Below are positions 37,672 to 47,990 of a stretch of DNA of 64,000 nucleotides, piece after piece. The stretch is taken from contig CAVRIG010000014.1 of assembly GCA_963721175.1 (NCBI GenBank), forward strand, positions 124,001-188,000, given 5' to 3'. The notes under the pieces are model-generated. The model saw only the letters and a list, made by a program, of their open reading frames with translations, was not told the DNA's origin and did no database searches. Made by a program: the position numbers and the translations under genes. Position 1 is the stretch's first letter; each line of letters opens with the position of its first letter. The DNA is from Aliishimia sp963721175 (GTDB taxonomy: Bacteria; Pseudomonadota; Alphaproteobacteria; Rhodobacterales; Rhodobacteraceae).

Positions 37672-38691
37672 TCAGGCCTGGAATCCGGAGATCACCGATC
37701 CGAGGTTCGCTCCGAGGGTTTCGGAGAGATAGCCACCTTCCTGCACGAACAGTACTGGCGGTCCGGCGTTGGCCAGCCGTTCGCCGATCCGCCGGAACCC
37801 GTCTTGCGTCACGGCCAGGCCCTTGAACGGATCGTCGATCGAGGCGTCGAGGCCGAGCGCAATGACGAGAACATCCGAGCCGAACGCCGCGACGCGGGAG
37901 AGGGCGATTTCGAGCGTCTCCATATACGCGTCGTCTCCCGTGCCGCGCGGAAGCGGCAGGTTGAGGTTGCAGCCCAGCCCGTCGCCCTCGCCGCGTTCAT
38001 GGGCATGGCCCCAGAAGAAAGGATAGAACCGCGCGGGATCGGCATGGATCGAGACGGTGAGCACGTTGCTGCGCCGGTAGAAGATGCCTTGCGTCCCGTT
38101 GCCGTGGTGCACGTCGACGTCGAGAATTGCGGGCCTGAAGCCGGCGGCGCGCAGTCGCTCGGCGGCGATGGCGGAATTGTTCAGAAAGCAGAACCCGCCC
38201 GCGAGATCCCCGTAGGCATGGTGGCCGGGCGGCCGGCAGAGCGCGTAGACACCGGACTCCCCCCTTGCCACGAGATCGGCCGCGGCGATCGCCGTCTGCG
38301 CCGACCAGTAGGCAGATTCCCACGTATGCTCGGAGATGGGGCAGGCCGTATCGGCCTGGTGATAACCGGCCTGTCCGACGGCGGATCTCGGGTAGCTGTC
38401 GGTCCGGTTCGCGGGGTGGATGTTGGGAATCACTTCGGGTCCAGCGCCCTCCATCCGGAGCCACCGCCCGTGGATCGTCCTCAGGAAATCGAGGTATTCG
38501 GCGCTGTGCACGGCCGCGATGGGGCCGAGTCCGGCATCCTCCGGCGCCTCGAAGGCGCAACTGGCGGCTTCTGCGGCGGACTTGAGCACCTCGATCCGCG
38601 CCGGTTGTTCGGGGCTGGGCGACACGACGCCGTTCGCCATGAAGTGCTGCGGGTCGTGCTTCCATTGCCGTTCGTCAAAAACAGCTTTCAT
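37672..38691 (-). CDS. HDAC-fold deacetylase (acetylpolyamine amidohydrolase-like)
   Basis: 339 residues of the arginase/deacetylase fold. RPPGHHAYGDLAGGFCFLNN contains the catalytic His pair, DVDVHHGNGTQ and GLDASIDDPFKG supply the zinc ligands, and EGGYLSETLG the catalytic Tyr. Such bacterial members remove acetyl groups from acetylated polyamines and similar amines. The frame is intact. It overlaps the GNAT gene by ATGA and ends the operon, so an acetylated amine is likely in the pathway. Confidence 0.88.
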   Translation of the reverse strand: MKAVFDERQWKHDPQHFMANGVVSPSPEQPARIEVLKSAAEAASCAFEAPEDAGLGPIAAVHSAEYLDFLRTIHGRWLRMEGAGPEVIPNIHPANRTDSYPRSAVGQAGYHQADTACPISEHTWESAYWSAQTAIAAADLVARGESGVYALCRPPGHHAYGDLAGGFCFLNNSAIAAERLRAAGFRPAILDVDVHHGNGTQGIFYRRSNVLTVSIHADPARFYPFFWGHAHERGEGDGLGCNLNLPLPRGTGDDAYMETLEIALSRVAAFGSDVLVIALGLDASIDDPFKGLAVTQDGFRRIGERLANAGPPVLFVQEGGYLSETLGANLGSVISGFQA

Positions 38692-39170
38692 GTCATCCTC
38701 CGTAACCGTTGGAATTCCTGTCCCGTCAGGACCATTACCGTCTCGCCGCCGACCGGCTGGAAGTCCAGCCTTCGATAGAAGTCCCGGGCGGTGGTGTTGT
38801 GATCGTGGACCGACAGCCGCATGAACCCGGCATTCCAGAGAGATTCCGCGTTCTCCGCCGCGGCGCGGAGAAGCACGAGGCCGAGCCTCCTGCCGCGCGC
38901 GGCCTCGTCGACCCAGATGTCGGAGACGAAGACGCCCGCGCCACCACGCACCGTGGAAAAGATCGGGGCGTAGAGCACGACACCCGCGACGCCGTCGGGC
39001 CCTTCGGCCAAAAGCGCCCGGGCCGAGGACGGCGTGCCGAAGAGCGCCTTGCCGATTTCGCGCGGGCCGGCGCGATGGGGATCGCCGACCTCCCGCGACA
39101 GCGCCGCGAGGGCTGCGTCGAGCGCTGCGAGGTCATCTTCCGTCGGTGGTCTGATGTCGAAGCTGTCCAT
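38688..39170 (-). CDS. GNAT-family N-acetyltransferase
   Basis: 160 residues; the acetyl-CoA loop is ARGRRLGLVLLRAAA and the fold continues VHDHNTTARDFYRRLDFQPV. The general shape is like diamine/spermidine acetyltransferases. It starts 3 bases after the BKACE stop and overlaps the deacetylase gene by ATGA. An acetylase directly beside a deacetylase suggests protection and deprotection of an amine (inference). Confidence 0.85.
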   Translation of the reverse strand: MDSFDIRPPTEDDLAALDAALAALSREVGDPHRAGPREIGKALFGTPSSARALLAEGPDGVAGVVLYAPIFSTVRGGAGVFVSDIWVDEAARGRRLGLVLLRAAAENAESLWNAGFMRLSVHDHNTTARDFYRRLDFQPVGGETVMVLTGQEFQRLRRMT

Positions 39171-39173
39171 GGC

Positions 39174-40100
39174 TCAGATCGCGGTCCTGTCCGCTCCCTT
39201 GAGGCCCAGCATCTCGCGGGCCTCGGCGGGAGTGGCCGTCTCGCGGCCCAGATCCTCCACGATGCGCCTGATCTTGGCGACCTGATCGGCGTTCCGCTCG
39301 GCGAGCGTGCCCTTCGCGATCATCAGGCTGTCCTCGAGGCCGACACGCACATGCCCACCCATCGCCGCGGCCATCGTCGTCAGCGGGATCTGGTGGCGGC
39401 CGGCGGCGAGGACCGAGAACGTGTAGTCGTCCCCGAAAAGCTTGTCGGCCATGCGCTTCATGTGCATCAGGTTCTCCGGATCGGCGCCGATGCCGCCGAG
39501 CACGCCCAGCACGAACTGGATGAAGAACGGCGCCTCGATCAGGCCCCGGTCGGCGAAGTGGCGCAGCATGTAGAGATGGCCCACATCGTAGCATTCGAAC
39601 TCGAACCGCGCCCCGCGCTCGTGTCCGAGCTCAATCAGGATCCGCTCGATGTCGCGCGGCGTGTTCTTGAACACCAGATCGTCCGAATTCTCGAGAAACG
39701 GCTTCTCCCACTCGAATTTCCACTCGGTGATGCGCGCGGCGGCCGGATACATGGCGAAGTTCATGCTGCCCATGTTGAGCGAGCACATCTCGGGCTCCGC
39801 CGCCTTGGGCGCGGCCAGCCGCTCCTCCAGCGCCATGATCGCGCTGCCCCCGGTGGTGATGTTCAGCACCGCGTCCGAGGCCTGCTTGATCCGCGGCAGG
39901 AACGCCATGAAGTGCTCGGGCGCGGCGGAGGGCCGCCCGTCCACGGGGTCGCGGGCGTGAAGGTGCAGGATCGCGGCCCCCGCTTCCGCCGCGTCGACGG
40001 ACTGGCGGGTGATCTCCTCGGCCGTCACCGGGAGGTGGGGCGACATCGACGGTGTGTGGATCGAGCCGGTGACGGCGCAGGTGATGATGATCTTCGACAT
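39174..40100 (-). CDS. Beta-keto acid cleavage enzyme (BKACE, DUF849 family)
   Basis: 308 residues of the TIM-barrel BKACE family, which condense a beta-keto acid with acetyl-CoA to give acetoacetate and a new acyl-CoA, as 3-keto-5-aminohexanoate cleavage enzyme does in lysine fermentation. Seen: IITCAVTGSIHTPSMSPHLPVT, AAILHLHARDPVDGRPS (HxH zinc ligands), NITTGGSA and GHVRVGLEDSLMIAKG. Intact frame, 11-base gap after the aminotransferase. The substrate should be the beta-keto acid made by the adjacent aminotransferase. Confidence 0.9.
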   Translation of the reverse strand: MSKIIITCAVTGSIHTPSMSPHLPVTAEEITRQSVDAAEAGAAILHLHARDPVDGRPSAAPEHFMAFLPRIKQASDAVLNITTGGSAIMALEERLAAPKAAEPEMCSLNMGSMNFAMYPAAARITEWKFEWEKPFLENSDDLVFKNTPRDIERILIELGHERGARFEFECYDVGHLYMLRHFADRGLIEAPFFIQFVLGVLGGIGADPENLMHMKRMADKLFGDDYTFSVLAAGRHQIPLTTMAAAMGGHVRVGLEDSLMIAKGTLAERNADQVAKIRRIVEDLGRETATPAEAREMLGLKGADRTAI

Positions 40101-40111
40101 GGGCCCCTCCT

Positions 40112-41479
40112 TCAGGCAGTTTCGGCCAGCACCGGCGCGATCTCCTCGGCGTATTGCGCAAGGGTCGCGTCGAGGTGTCCCATGATCTCGTCGATCTGCG
40201 CCTCGGTCACGATCAGCGGCGGGCAGACGAGGAAATGATCGCCCTCCAGCCCTCCGCGCGTGCGGCGGGAATAGATGATGAGCCCGCGCTCGTAGGCGAT
40301 TTCGACGAGGCGCGCGTGCGCGTTGAGTTCCTTGGGGAGCGGCTCCATCGTCGCCCGGTCGGCGACGAGTTCGAAGGCGAGCAGCAGGCCCTTGCCGCGC
40401 ACGTCGCCGATGAAGGGATAGCGCGTCCATCAGGTCTTCCAGACCGCGCCTTCAGCAGCGTCGCCCATGCGGGCCGCGTTGCCGACCAGGCCCTGCCGGT
40501 CGATCTCTTCGAGCACCGCGAGACCCGCCGCACAGGCGAGCGGATTGCCGGCATAGGTGAAGCCGTGCAGGAAGCCGCCGGCGTCCAGCACCGCCTCGAC
40601 GATATCGGATCGCGCGACCATGGCGCCGAGCGGCGCATAGCCCGCGCCGAAACCCTTGGAGAGCGCCACGATGTCGGGCACGACGCCCCAATGCTCGGCG
40701 GCGACGAACTTGCCGGTGCGGCCCGCGCCCGATCATGACCTCGTCGTAGATCAGCAGGATGCCGAATTCGTCGCAGATCTCGCGGATGCGGGCATAGTAG
40801 CTGTCGGGCGCCACCAGCGCGCCGGTCGAGGCGCCGCCGACCGGCTCGATGATGAAGGCGAGCACGGTCTCGGGGCCCTGCCGCGAGGATCTCCTCGCGC
40901 AGCATGTCGGCATATTTCAGACCCCGCGTCCGGCGTCGTCGAGGTTGTCGCGGTCGAGATAGCAGGTCGGCGCGGGGATCTTCGGCATCTCGCGCATCAT
41001 CGGCTCGAAGGGCGCGGTCAGCGGGTCGTAGCCGGTGATCGCCAGCGCGCCCAGGGTGCAGCCATGGTAGGAGGGATAGCGCGAGATGATCTTCCAGCGG
41101 CTGTCCCGTCGCCCTTCGCCACCGCGTATTGCCGCGCGAGCTTCATGGCGCTTTCCACCGCCTCCGACCCGCCCGAGACGAAGAACACCCGGTCGAGCCC
41201 TTCGGGCATCAGTGCCGCGCCGTCTCCGCGGCGAGGTCTTCGGACGGCTCGGTCTGGAAATGCAGCCGATAGCCGAAGGTGGACTTGTCCATCTGCCGGC
41301 GCATCGCCGTCCAGCACGCGCGGGTTGGAATGGCCGATATTGGACACCATCGCGCCGGAGGAGCCGTCGATGTAGCGCTTGCCGGTCACGTCGTAGATAT
41401 AGATCCCCTCGCCGCGGTCGAGCAACGGGCGCGGCTGGCGCGACTGGTAGAAGAGATGGGATTTCGTCGCGGTGGTCAT
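40112..41479 (-). CDS. Class III (omega) aminotransferase (frame-broken)
   Basis: About 450 residues. PLP-binding features: GSEAVESAMKLARQY, IIEPVGGASTGA, YDEVMIG (Asp) and the Lys in VALSKGFGAGYAP, with GFTYAGNPLACAAG following. The coding sequence is spread over all three frames; at least seven breaks lie near 41308, 41105, 40917, 40876, 40735, 40460 and 40432, most resolved as one extra base (for example CCCCGAG for CCCGAG). ATGA overlap with the ATPase gene upstream. With BKACE next to it, the product is probably a beta-keto acid, so the substrate a beta-amino acid. Confidence 0.83.
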
Positions 41480-42265
41480 CGGTCAGCCTGGCTGTTGTCG
41501 CCTTCGAGATGCTTGCGCAGGAAAGTGCGGGTGCGCTCGCTTTGCGGGTTCTGGAAGATCACGTCCGGCGGGCCTTCCTCGACCACCACGCCCTTGTCCA
41601 TGAACAGCACGCGGTCGCAGACGCTTGCGGCGAAGTCCATCTCGTGGGTGACGATGATCATGGTCATGTGCTCCTCGGCGAGCTTCTTCATGACCAGGTT
41701 CACCTCCTCGACCAGTTCGGGATCGAGCGCCGAGGTGGCCTCGTCGAACAGCATCACCTTGGGCTTCATGGCCAGCGCCCGGGCGATGGCGACGCGCTGC
41801 TTCTGGCCGCCCGAGAGCTGCGAGGGGTAGTCGTCGATCTTCTCCGAGCAGCCCGACCTTGGCGAGCTGCTCCTCGGCCAGCTTGTTGGCCTCGTCGTCG
41901 GTCATCCCCTTGAGCAGTTTCGGGCGCCAGCGTGATGTTCTCGCGCACGTTCAGATGCGGGAACAGGTTGAAGTGCTGGAACACCATGCCGATGTCCTGG
42001 CGCACCTGGTTGATGTGCTTCTCGTACTGGCGGTGCGGCAGCTTCTTGTTGACCTGCACGCCCTCCAGCCAGACCTCGCCGCGCGGTCAGCGGATCGAGA
42101 TCGTTGATCGCGCGCAGCAGCGTCGACTTGCCCGAGCCGGACGGGCCGATGATGGCGACGATCTGGCCGCGCTCGCACCTTGAGGTTGATGTCCTTGAGC
42201 ACCTCGAGAGCGCCGTAGCTCTTCTCGGCGTGGCGGATGTCGACGAAGGGTCTGGTCTCGGTCAT
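41476..42265 (-). CDS. Polar amino-acid ABC transporter ATP-binding protein (frame-broken)
   Basis: About 260 residues of the GlnQ/HisP type: MTETRPFVDIRHAEKSYG at the start, GPSGSGKST-like Walker A (broken frame), QDIGMVFQHFNLFPHLNV, signature LSGGQ in the broken part, VMLFDEATSALDPELVEEV as Walker B. Four breaks (about 42175, 42085, 41930, 41845), each a +1 insertion. A GGAGAGG ribosome site precedes the ATG. Confidence 0.85.
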
Positions 42266-42282
42266 GGCGGTCCTCTCCGGCG

Positions 42283-42943
42283 TCAGCGCGTAGCGCGCGA
42301 TGCGGCGCTCGATGCGGCGCAGCACGGCCTCCATGCCGAGGTTGATGACGTAGTAGAGAGCGGCGGCGGCCACGTAGAACTCGAAGGGCCGGTAGGTGCG
42401 GCCGATCGCCTGCTGCGCCGACAGCGTCAGCTCGGCGACGCCGATCACCGAGACCAGCGCGGAATCCTTCAGGAGCGCGATCATGTTGTTGCCGATGGGC
42501 GGGATCACGTCGCGCACCGCCTGCGGGATCACGACCTTGCGCAGCGCCTGGCCGCGGCTGCAGGCCGAGCGTGCGCGCGGCCTCCATCTGGCCCTTGTCG
42601 ACGGCGAGGATCGCGGTCTGGATCAGTTCGGAATTGTAGACCGCGAAATGCAGGCCGAGCCCGATGACGCCCGCGACGAAGGCCGGCAGGTCGATGCCGA
42701 TCTGGACCAGGCCGAAATAGATCAGGAAGAGCTGCAGCAGCAGCGGCGTGCCCATGAACAGCCACTCGAACAGCGCGGAACGGCAGACGGACGATCCAGG
42801 GCGCGTAGAGCGCGATGACGGCGAAGAAGATGCCGCCGAAAAAGCTCAGCAGCGCCGCGGCGACGGTGATGGCGATGGTCCAGACCACGCCCAGCAGGAT
42901 GATGTCGAGGAACTGGCGGGACGACGGTGAAATCAAGACCCAT
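42283..42943 (-). CDS. Polar amino-acid ABC transporter permease 2 (frame-broken)
   Basis: About 218 residues with FLDIILLGVVWTIAITVAAALL, FMGTPLLLQLFLIYFGL and the HisM/GlnP-type tail NLGMEAVLRRIERRIARYA. Breaks near 42935, 42785 and 42560. In the given sequence the frame runs into the ATPase gene with no stop; dropping one G from TACGCGCTGA yields a stop at 42283-42285, which I take as the real end. Confidence 0.78.
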
Positions 42944-43621
42944 GGCCGAGCTCCTTCCGTCGATCGCTCAGACGATCCTGCGCCTTGCGGTCGAGCCAGG
43001 CGATGCCCTGGCCGGTCACGTAGATGATGATCATGTAGAGAATGCCCGCGAGCAGGAACATCTCGAACGGCTTGTAGGTCGAGCCGATGAAGCGCTGCGC
43101 GGTGTAGGTCAGCTCGACCACCGAGATCGCGGCGACGAGCGCCGTGCCCTTGATCAGCGCGTTGATGTTGACCCCGAGCGGCCGGATCATCAGGCGCGCG
43201 GCCTGCGGCAGCGACGACCTTGCGCATGGTCTGCGCACCGGCTGAGGCCCAGCGTGCGCGCCGCCTCGGTCTGGCCCTCGGTCGACCGAGATGATCGCGC
43301 CGCGGATCGTCTCGGTCATGTAGGCGCCGATATTGACGCCAAGCCCGATCACGCCGGCCTGGAAGGCGTCGAGCTGGATGCCGATCTGCGGGCCGCCGAA
43401 ATAGAGGATGAAGAGCTGGATCAGCGCCGGCGTGCCGCGGAACACGCTGACATAGGCGGCGCCGATCAAGCGGACGACGCCGAGGCGCGACAGGCGCGCC
43501 GCCGCGCCCAGCGATGCCGCAGGCGAGGCCGAGCAGCGCCGTCAGCACCGAAAGCTCGACCGTGACCCAGGCCGCCTTCAGGAAGAACGGATAGACCCTC
43601 CAGCATGAGTTCGAAATCCAA
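42933..43621 (-). CDS. Polar amino-acid ABC transporter permease 1 (frame-broken)
   Basis: About 228 residues: membrane segments FFLKAAWVTVELSVLTALLGL and AYVSVFRGTPALIQLFILYFGG (the HisQ/GlnP motif), with MIRPLGVNINALIKGTALV near the C-terminal third, ending KELGHGS at 42933. TTG at 43621 (MDFELMLEG) or ATG at 43606 may be the start. Breaks near 43600, 43505, 43285 and 43215. It pairs with permease 2 as a heterodimer. Confidence 0.78.
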
Positions 43622-43648
43622 GGCGTTCTCCCGAGCTGCGCTGTCGGC

Positions 43649-44444
43649 CTAGTGGTGGTCTTTGCGTTCGCAGGATCGGCAGCGCGCGGATCTCGCGGAC
43701 GAGCGCCGTCGTCTCCTCGATGGCGGCCTCGCAGGAATTTCTCGCCGGTCTCGGCGTCCGCGACGGTCGGATCGCCCATGGTGCCGTCGGGCGAAACCTC
43801 GGACCACCAGCGCATCAGCATCGCCTTGCCGCCGCCCGCGCGCCAGATCGAGGTTGAAGAACCGGCTTCGGATCGTGCAGGTTCTGCGTCGTCGGCCTTG
43901 TCGAGATCGACGTGCTCGGGATGCAGGTGCTTGTACATCGCCGCCTCGAATTCGCCGGCATGGGCGATGCCGCCCATCTCCGACTTGCGGTGTTCGTTGA
44001 TGCGGTCGGCGCAGAGGTTCCAGTAGGAGGCCGAGACGCAGATGATGCCGGTCTCGATCACCGTCTTGCGCGCCGCGAGGTCGAGCACCGGGTGGTTCGA
44101 GCCGTGCGAGTTCAGCAGCAGGATGCGGCGGAACCCGTGATGCGCGAGCGACTCGGTGACATCGGTGACGAAGGCGATCAGCGTTTCCGGCTGGATCCAG
44201 ATGACGCCCGGGAAAATCCTTGTGATGCTCGTTGAAGCCGTAGGGGATCGGGCGGCATGACGAAGACCTCGTCCGGCGCCGCTCGGCCACGCCGTTGGCC
44301 ACCGCCATGCCCAGCACGGTGTCGGTGTCGAGCGGCATGTGCGGCCCGTGATCCTCGGTCGCCGAGACGTTGAGGATCACGACGCGATCCTTGTCGGCGT
44401 CGCGCACCTCTTCCCAGGTCAGCTTTCCGTAGTTCGGTGGTCAT
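43649..44444 (-). CDS. Creatininase-family amidohydrolase (frame-broken)
   Basis: About 260 residues: SATEDHGPHMPLDTDT (the ExHGxH and Asp metal motif), LLNSHGSNHPVLDL and GGIAHAGEFEAAMYKH are the family signatures. Members hydrolyse cyclic amides or formamides (creatinine, 3-dehydro compounds, formamidopyrimidines). Starts MTTELRK at 44444. Several breaks (about 44420, 44270, 44213, 43865, 43840, 43740). It lies between the binding-protein and permease genes of the importer, so it probably opens or trims the imported solute. Confidence 0.8.
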
Positions 44445-44517
44445 GATGTCTGCGCCTCGGCAAGGATGCGGCCAGTGCAGGCCGCGCGGAGACCGGCGGC
44501 TCTGCGTGTCAGCGTGC

Positions 44518-45308
44518 TCAGCGGATGTCGCCGCCGACCCATTCCTCGGCGATCTCGAGATAGGTGCCGTCTTCCATCATGGCGTCGAGCGCCTCCTGCA
44601 TGGCCGCCTTCAGCTCGGGATTGCCCTCGCGGATGGCGATGCCGGCGCCGATCGTCGTCGGTCTCGAGATCCGGCAGCATGACGATAATACTGCCGCCGT
44701 TTCCTTCATCGCGAGGATGACGGCGATGGAATCGTTGACGATGGCGTCGACGCGGCCGTTCTTCAGCTCCAGCAGCAGCTCGGGCAGGCCCTTGTAGGTC
44801 TTGACGTCATAGCCCTGCTCGCGCGCCCATTGCTCGTGCGTCTCGCCCAGCGTCACGCCGACGGTGGCGTCGTCGAGGTCGGCGATACGCTGGTGATGTC
44901 CGAGTCCGGCTTGGTGAAGATCGCGCGCTTGGTCGTGTAGTAGGGGCCGACGAAATCGACGACCTTGTCGCGCTCGTCCGTGATCGACATCGAGCCGACG
45001 ATGGCGTCGTACTTGTTGGCCAGAAGCCCGCCGATGATGCCGTCCCAGGCGGTGGTGACGATCTCGGCCTCGAGGCCCATGCGCTTGGCGATTTCGGTGC
45101 CGATGGCCGGGTCGAAGCCCACGACCTCGTTCTGCTCGTTCACGAAGTTGAAAGGCGGGTAGGCGCCGCTCATCGCGATCCGGATGACGCCCCTGTCCTT
45201 GATCTCGGCCAGTTCCTCCGCCCATGCGGCCGGTGCGAGGCCGGACCCTGCAGCTACGAAAGTTCCTGCGGCCAAGGCCACCGTAAGCATTGTTCTGCAA
45301 TTCAACAT
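44518..45308 (-). CDS. ABC transporter substrate-binding protein, family 3 (frame-broken)
   Basis: About 262 residues with a signal peptide (VALAAGTFVAAGSG...AWA) and the SBP_bac_3 features GVIRIAMSGAYPPFNFV, VGFDPAIGTEIAKRMG, DAIVGSMSITDERDKVVDF and AIREGNPELKAAM. Breaks near 44885 and 44660. First gene of the operon, divergent from the LysR gene. It should bind an amino-acid-like ligand. Confidence 0.85.
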
Positions 45309-45445
45309 GTCTGACTCCCTGCAGTTTTCTTGCGACGCGCAGTCCGACAGGGACGCGGCGCGCCTTGAACCCACTCAGGAGAGCTTGCAACGCGGCCATG
45401 CATCATGCAAATAAATATTCAAAATCATAAATATCGATCAGATCT
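45309..45445. promoter_or_regulatory. AT-rich divergent promoter region
   Basis: The gap between the divergent binding-protein and LysR genes contains the most AT-rich stretch nearby (AAATAAATATTCAAAATCAT near 45410-45430, followed by AAATATC), within an otherwise GC-rich window. ATATT-N-AAATAT symmetry suggests a LysR T-N11-A operator. Both promoters should be here. Confidence 0.45.
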
Positions 45446-46402
45446 ATGCTCAGGCCATTCGAACAGCGCTTTCCCTGGAACCTCGACTGGAACCTGCTGC
45501 GCACCTTCATGGTGATCGTGGAACAGCGCAGCGTCACGCGCGCGGCCAACTTCCTCGGGCTCAAGCAGCCGACGATCAGCAGCGCTCTGAAGCGGCTCGA
45601 AGACGCCGTGGGGCATCAGCTGGTCATCCGCAAGCCCAACGATTTCAGCGTCACGCCCCCGGGCAAGATGCTCTACGACGAATGCCTGTCGATCTTCGGA
45701 ACGGTGTCGCAGCTTCCGTCGATGCTGAACGCCGAAGAGGAGGAATTGAACGGGCATGTCAGCATCACGCTGGCGAGCCATGTCGTCTCCCCGCATTTCG
45801 ACCGCGTTCTCGGCGCATTTGCAGCGCGCCATGCCCACGTGACCTTCTCGATCTCCATCGCCGAAAGTGCGGAGGTCGTGAACCGTGTGCGCGAGGGGCG
45901 CGCCGGACTTGGGGTCTGCCTGATCGACCGCAAGCCGCACGGGCTGGATCTGGAGCTGCTCTTCCGGGAATCCTTCGGGCTCTTCTGCGGCCCGGGGCAT
46001 CGCCTCTTCGGACGGACCGACATCCCTCTCGCGGATCTCGAGGGCGAACCTTCCGTGTCCTTCCAGACCGAGATCGAAGGCGGTCCGCTCGACGCGGTGG
46101 CTCGCCTGCGCGCCAGCGCCCGGCTCGCTCCCGGCCCGCGCGGTATCTCGTCGAACCTGACCGAGGTGCGCCGGATGATCGTAAGCGGCGTGGGGATCGG
46201 CGCGTTGCCTCTGCACGTCGCCAACCGTGACGTGCGGGACGGAAATCTCTGGCAGATCCCACCCTACGGGAATCTGCCTGCCATCGACATCTATCTCGTC
46301 ACGAACCCCAAGCGCAGCATCACGAAGCCCGAAGCCGTGTTCCTTGCGGCGTGCCGCGAGATGGTGACAACGACATTGATCGAAGAGCGGACATATCTCT
46401 AG
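45446..46402 (+). CDS. LysR-family transcriptional regulator
   Basis: 318 residues. Winged-helix N-terminus NLLRTFMVIVEQRSVTRAAN and recognition helix GLKQPTISSALKRLE; the effector-binding domain follows. Intact frame. Divergent from the nine-gene importer/aminotransferase/BKACE operon, its most likely target, and upstream of an amidase gene in the same direction (150-base gap), which it may also affect. Confidence 0.9.
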   Translation: MLRPFEQRFPWNLDWNLLRTFMVIVEQRSVTRAANFLGLKQPTISSALKRLEDAVGHQLVIRKPNDFSVTPPGKMLYDECLSIFGTVSQLPSMLNAEEEELNGHVSITLASHVVSPHFDRVLGAFAARHAHVTFSISIAESAEVVNRVREGRAGLGVCLIDRKPHGLDLELLFRESFGLFCGPGHRLFGRTDIPLADLEGEPSVSFQTEIEGGPLDAVARLRASARLAPGPRGISSNLTEVRRMIVSGVGIGALPLHVANRDVRDGNLWQIPPYGNLPAIDIYLVTNPKRSITKPEAVFLAACREMVTTTLIEERTYL

Positions 46403-46552
46403 GCCCTAGTGCGTCGAATGCCCGAACTGTCTGACCTCAGCTCGGATATCGAGCGGGTTCGGCCGGGCATGCTGCGTGCTCGGCGCATTCCGGTTGTGTC
46501 CGGATCAGAAAGACGTACCGTCTGCTGCATCGTATCGAGCCCGGAGCGACCC

Positions 46553-47957
46553 ATGACGTCACGCGAACTGCACTTGAAGGAATTGCGTGAGGTTGCCGCG
46601 ATGGTCGCATCCGGCGAGATGACCTCGCTGGCGGTCACCGAGGCGATGCTGGACCGGATCGAAGACGTGGACACACGGTTTCAGAGCTATGTGCATCTCT
46701 GCGAGGACCGTGCCCGCGAACAGGCGCAGGCCGCGGACGCCGATATCGCCAGGGGCCTGCACAGGGGCCCCCTGCATGGCGTCCCAATCGCGGTAAAGGA
46801 TCTCTGCTACACGACCTATGCCCCGACCCGCGCCGGCTCGCTGATCCACAAGGAATTCGCAGCACCCTACAATGCCACCGTCGTCGACCGGCTGGAGACG
46901 GCGGGCGCCGTGATCCTCGGCAAGCTGACCATGACCGAGGGCGCCTATACCACCCACCACCCGGAAATACCCACGCCCCCAAATCCGTGGAGCGCGGATC
47001 ATTGGGTCGGCTCCTCCTCCACCGGGTCGGGGGTGGCGACCTCGGCGGGGCTGTGCTTTGCCTCGCTCGGCAGCGACACGGGTGGGTCGATCCGCTATCC
47101 CTGCGCCACATGTGGGCTGACGGGCATCAAGCCCACGTGGGGCCGGGTCAGCCGCCATGGCGTCTTCGCGCTCGCGGATTCGCTGGATCACATAGGACCG
47201 ATGGCGCGGTCCGCCGCCGATTGTGCCGCCGTGCTGCAGGTCATCGCCGGATGGGACAGGAACGATCCCACCTCCATCGATGCGGCCGTGCCGGAGTACC
47301 TCTCCGAATTGGGCCGGGGCGTGCGCGACATGCGCATCGGGGTGGACCGGGATTACGCGATGGACGGGGTGGACCCGCAGGTGGCCGGGGCTCTCGATGA
47401 GGCCATCGCGGTGTTCGAGGCTCTCGGCGCCCGGATCGTGGAGGTGGCGGTACCGCCCTTCGAGGCTCTCGCCGCGGCATGGATCCGGATGTGCGCCATC
47501 GAGACCGCCGTCGCCCATGCCGATACCTACCCCGCCCGCGCCGACGAGTACGGTCCCGACCTGGTCCAGCTGATCGAGGAGGGCCGCGCGGCCACCGGCA
47601 TGGATGCGGCCCGTGGCCTGCACCTGCGCATCGCCTTCACGCAGGCGCTGGCGACCATGTTCGGCGGCGGTCGACTGCATGCTCTGCCCGACGATGCCGA
47701 CGCCGACGCCCAGCCTCGCGGACATGGCGGCCTACGGCGAAGACCCCAGCGTCCTGAGTGCCATCATGCGCTTTACGGCGCCGTTCGACTTCTCCGGCTA
47801 TCCGACCATCACCCTGCCGAACGGCATCGATACGGCGGGCATGCCGCTCAGCATGCAGATCGTCGGCCCCTACCTGGGCGAGCCCGCCATCATTCGCGCA
47901 GCGGATGCCTACCAGAACGCGACGCGTTGGCACACGCTCGAACCGCCGATGCACTGA
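46553..47957 (+). CDS. Amidase (amidase signature family, one frame break)
   Basis: About 467 residues with the Ser-cisSer-Lys triad: Lys in GVPIAVKDLC, Ser in VGSSSTGSGVATSAG, and Ser in SDTGGSIRYPCA. The ATG at 46553 has GGAGCG upstream; the frame is open further back without coding look. A break near 47675 (one extra base in GGCGGCGGTCGAC) shifts the last ~95 residues (DCMLCPTMPTPTPSLADMA). Followed after 33 bases by an acetamidase/formamidase gene. Confidence 0.87.
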
Positions 47958-47990
47958 AGCAAGAACAACCAAAGGACGGGAAGACGACAG

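Noticed and set aside
4012..45308. Reading the frame-broken operons as true pseudogenes
   Set aside because: Motifs and lengths are fully kept across breaks and nearly every resolved break is a one-base insertion, which is unlike the mixed indels and stops of natural decay.
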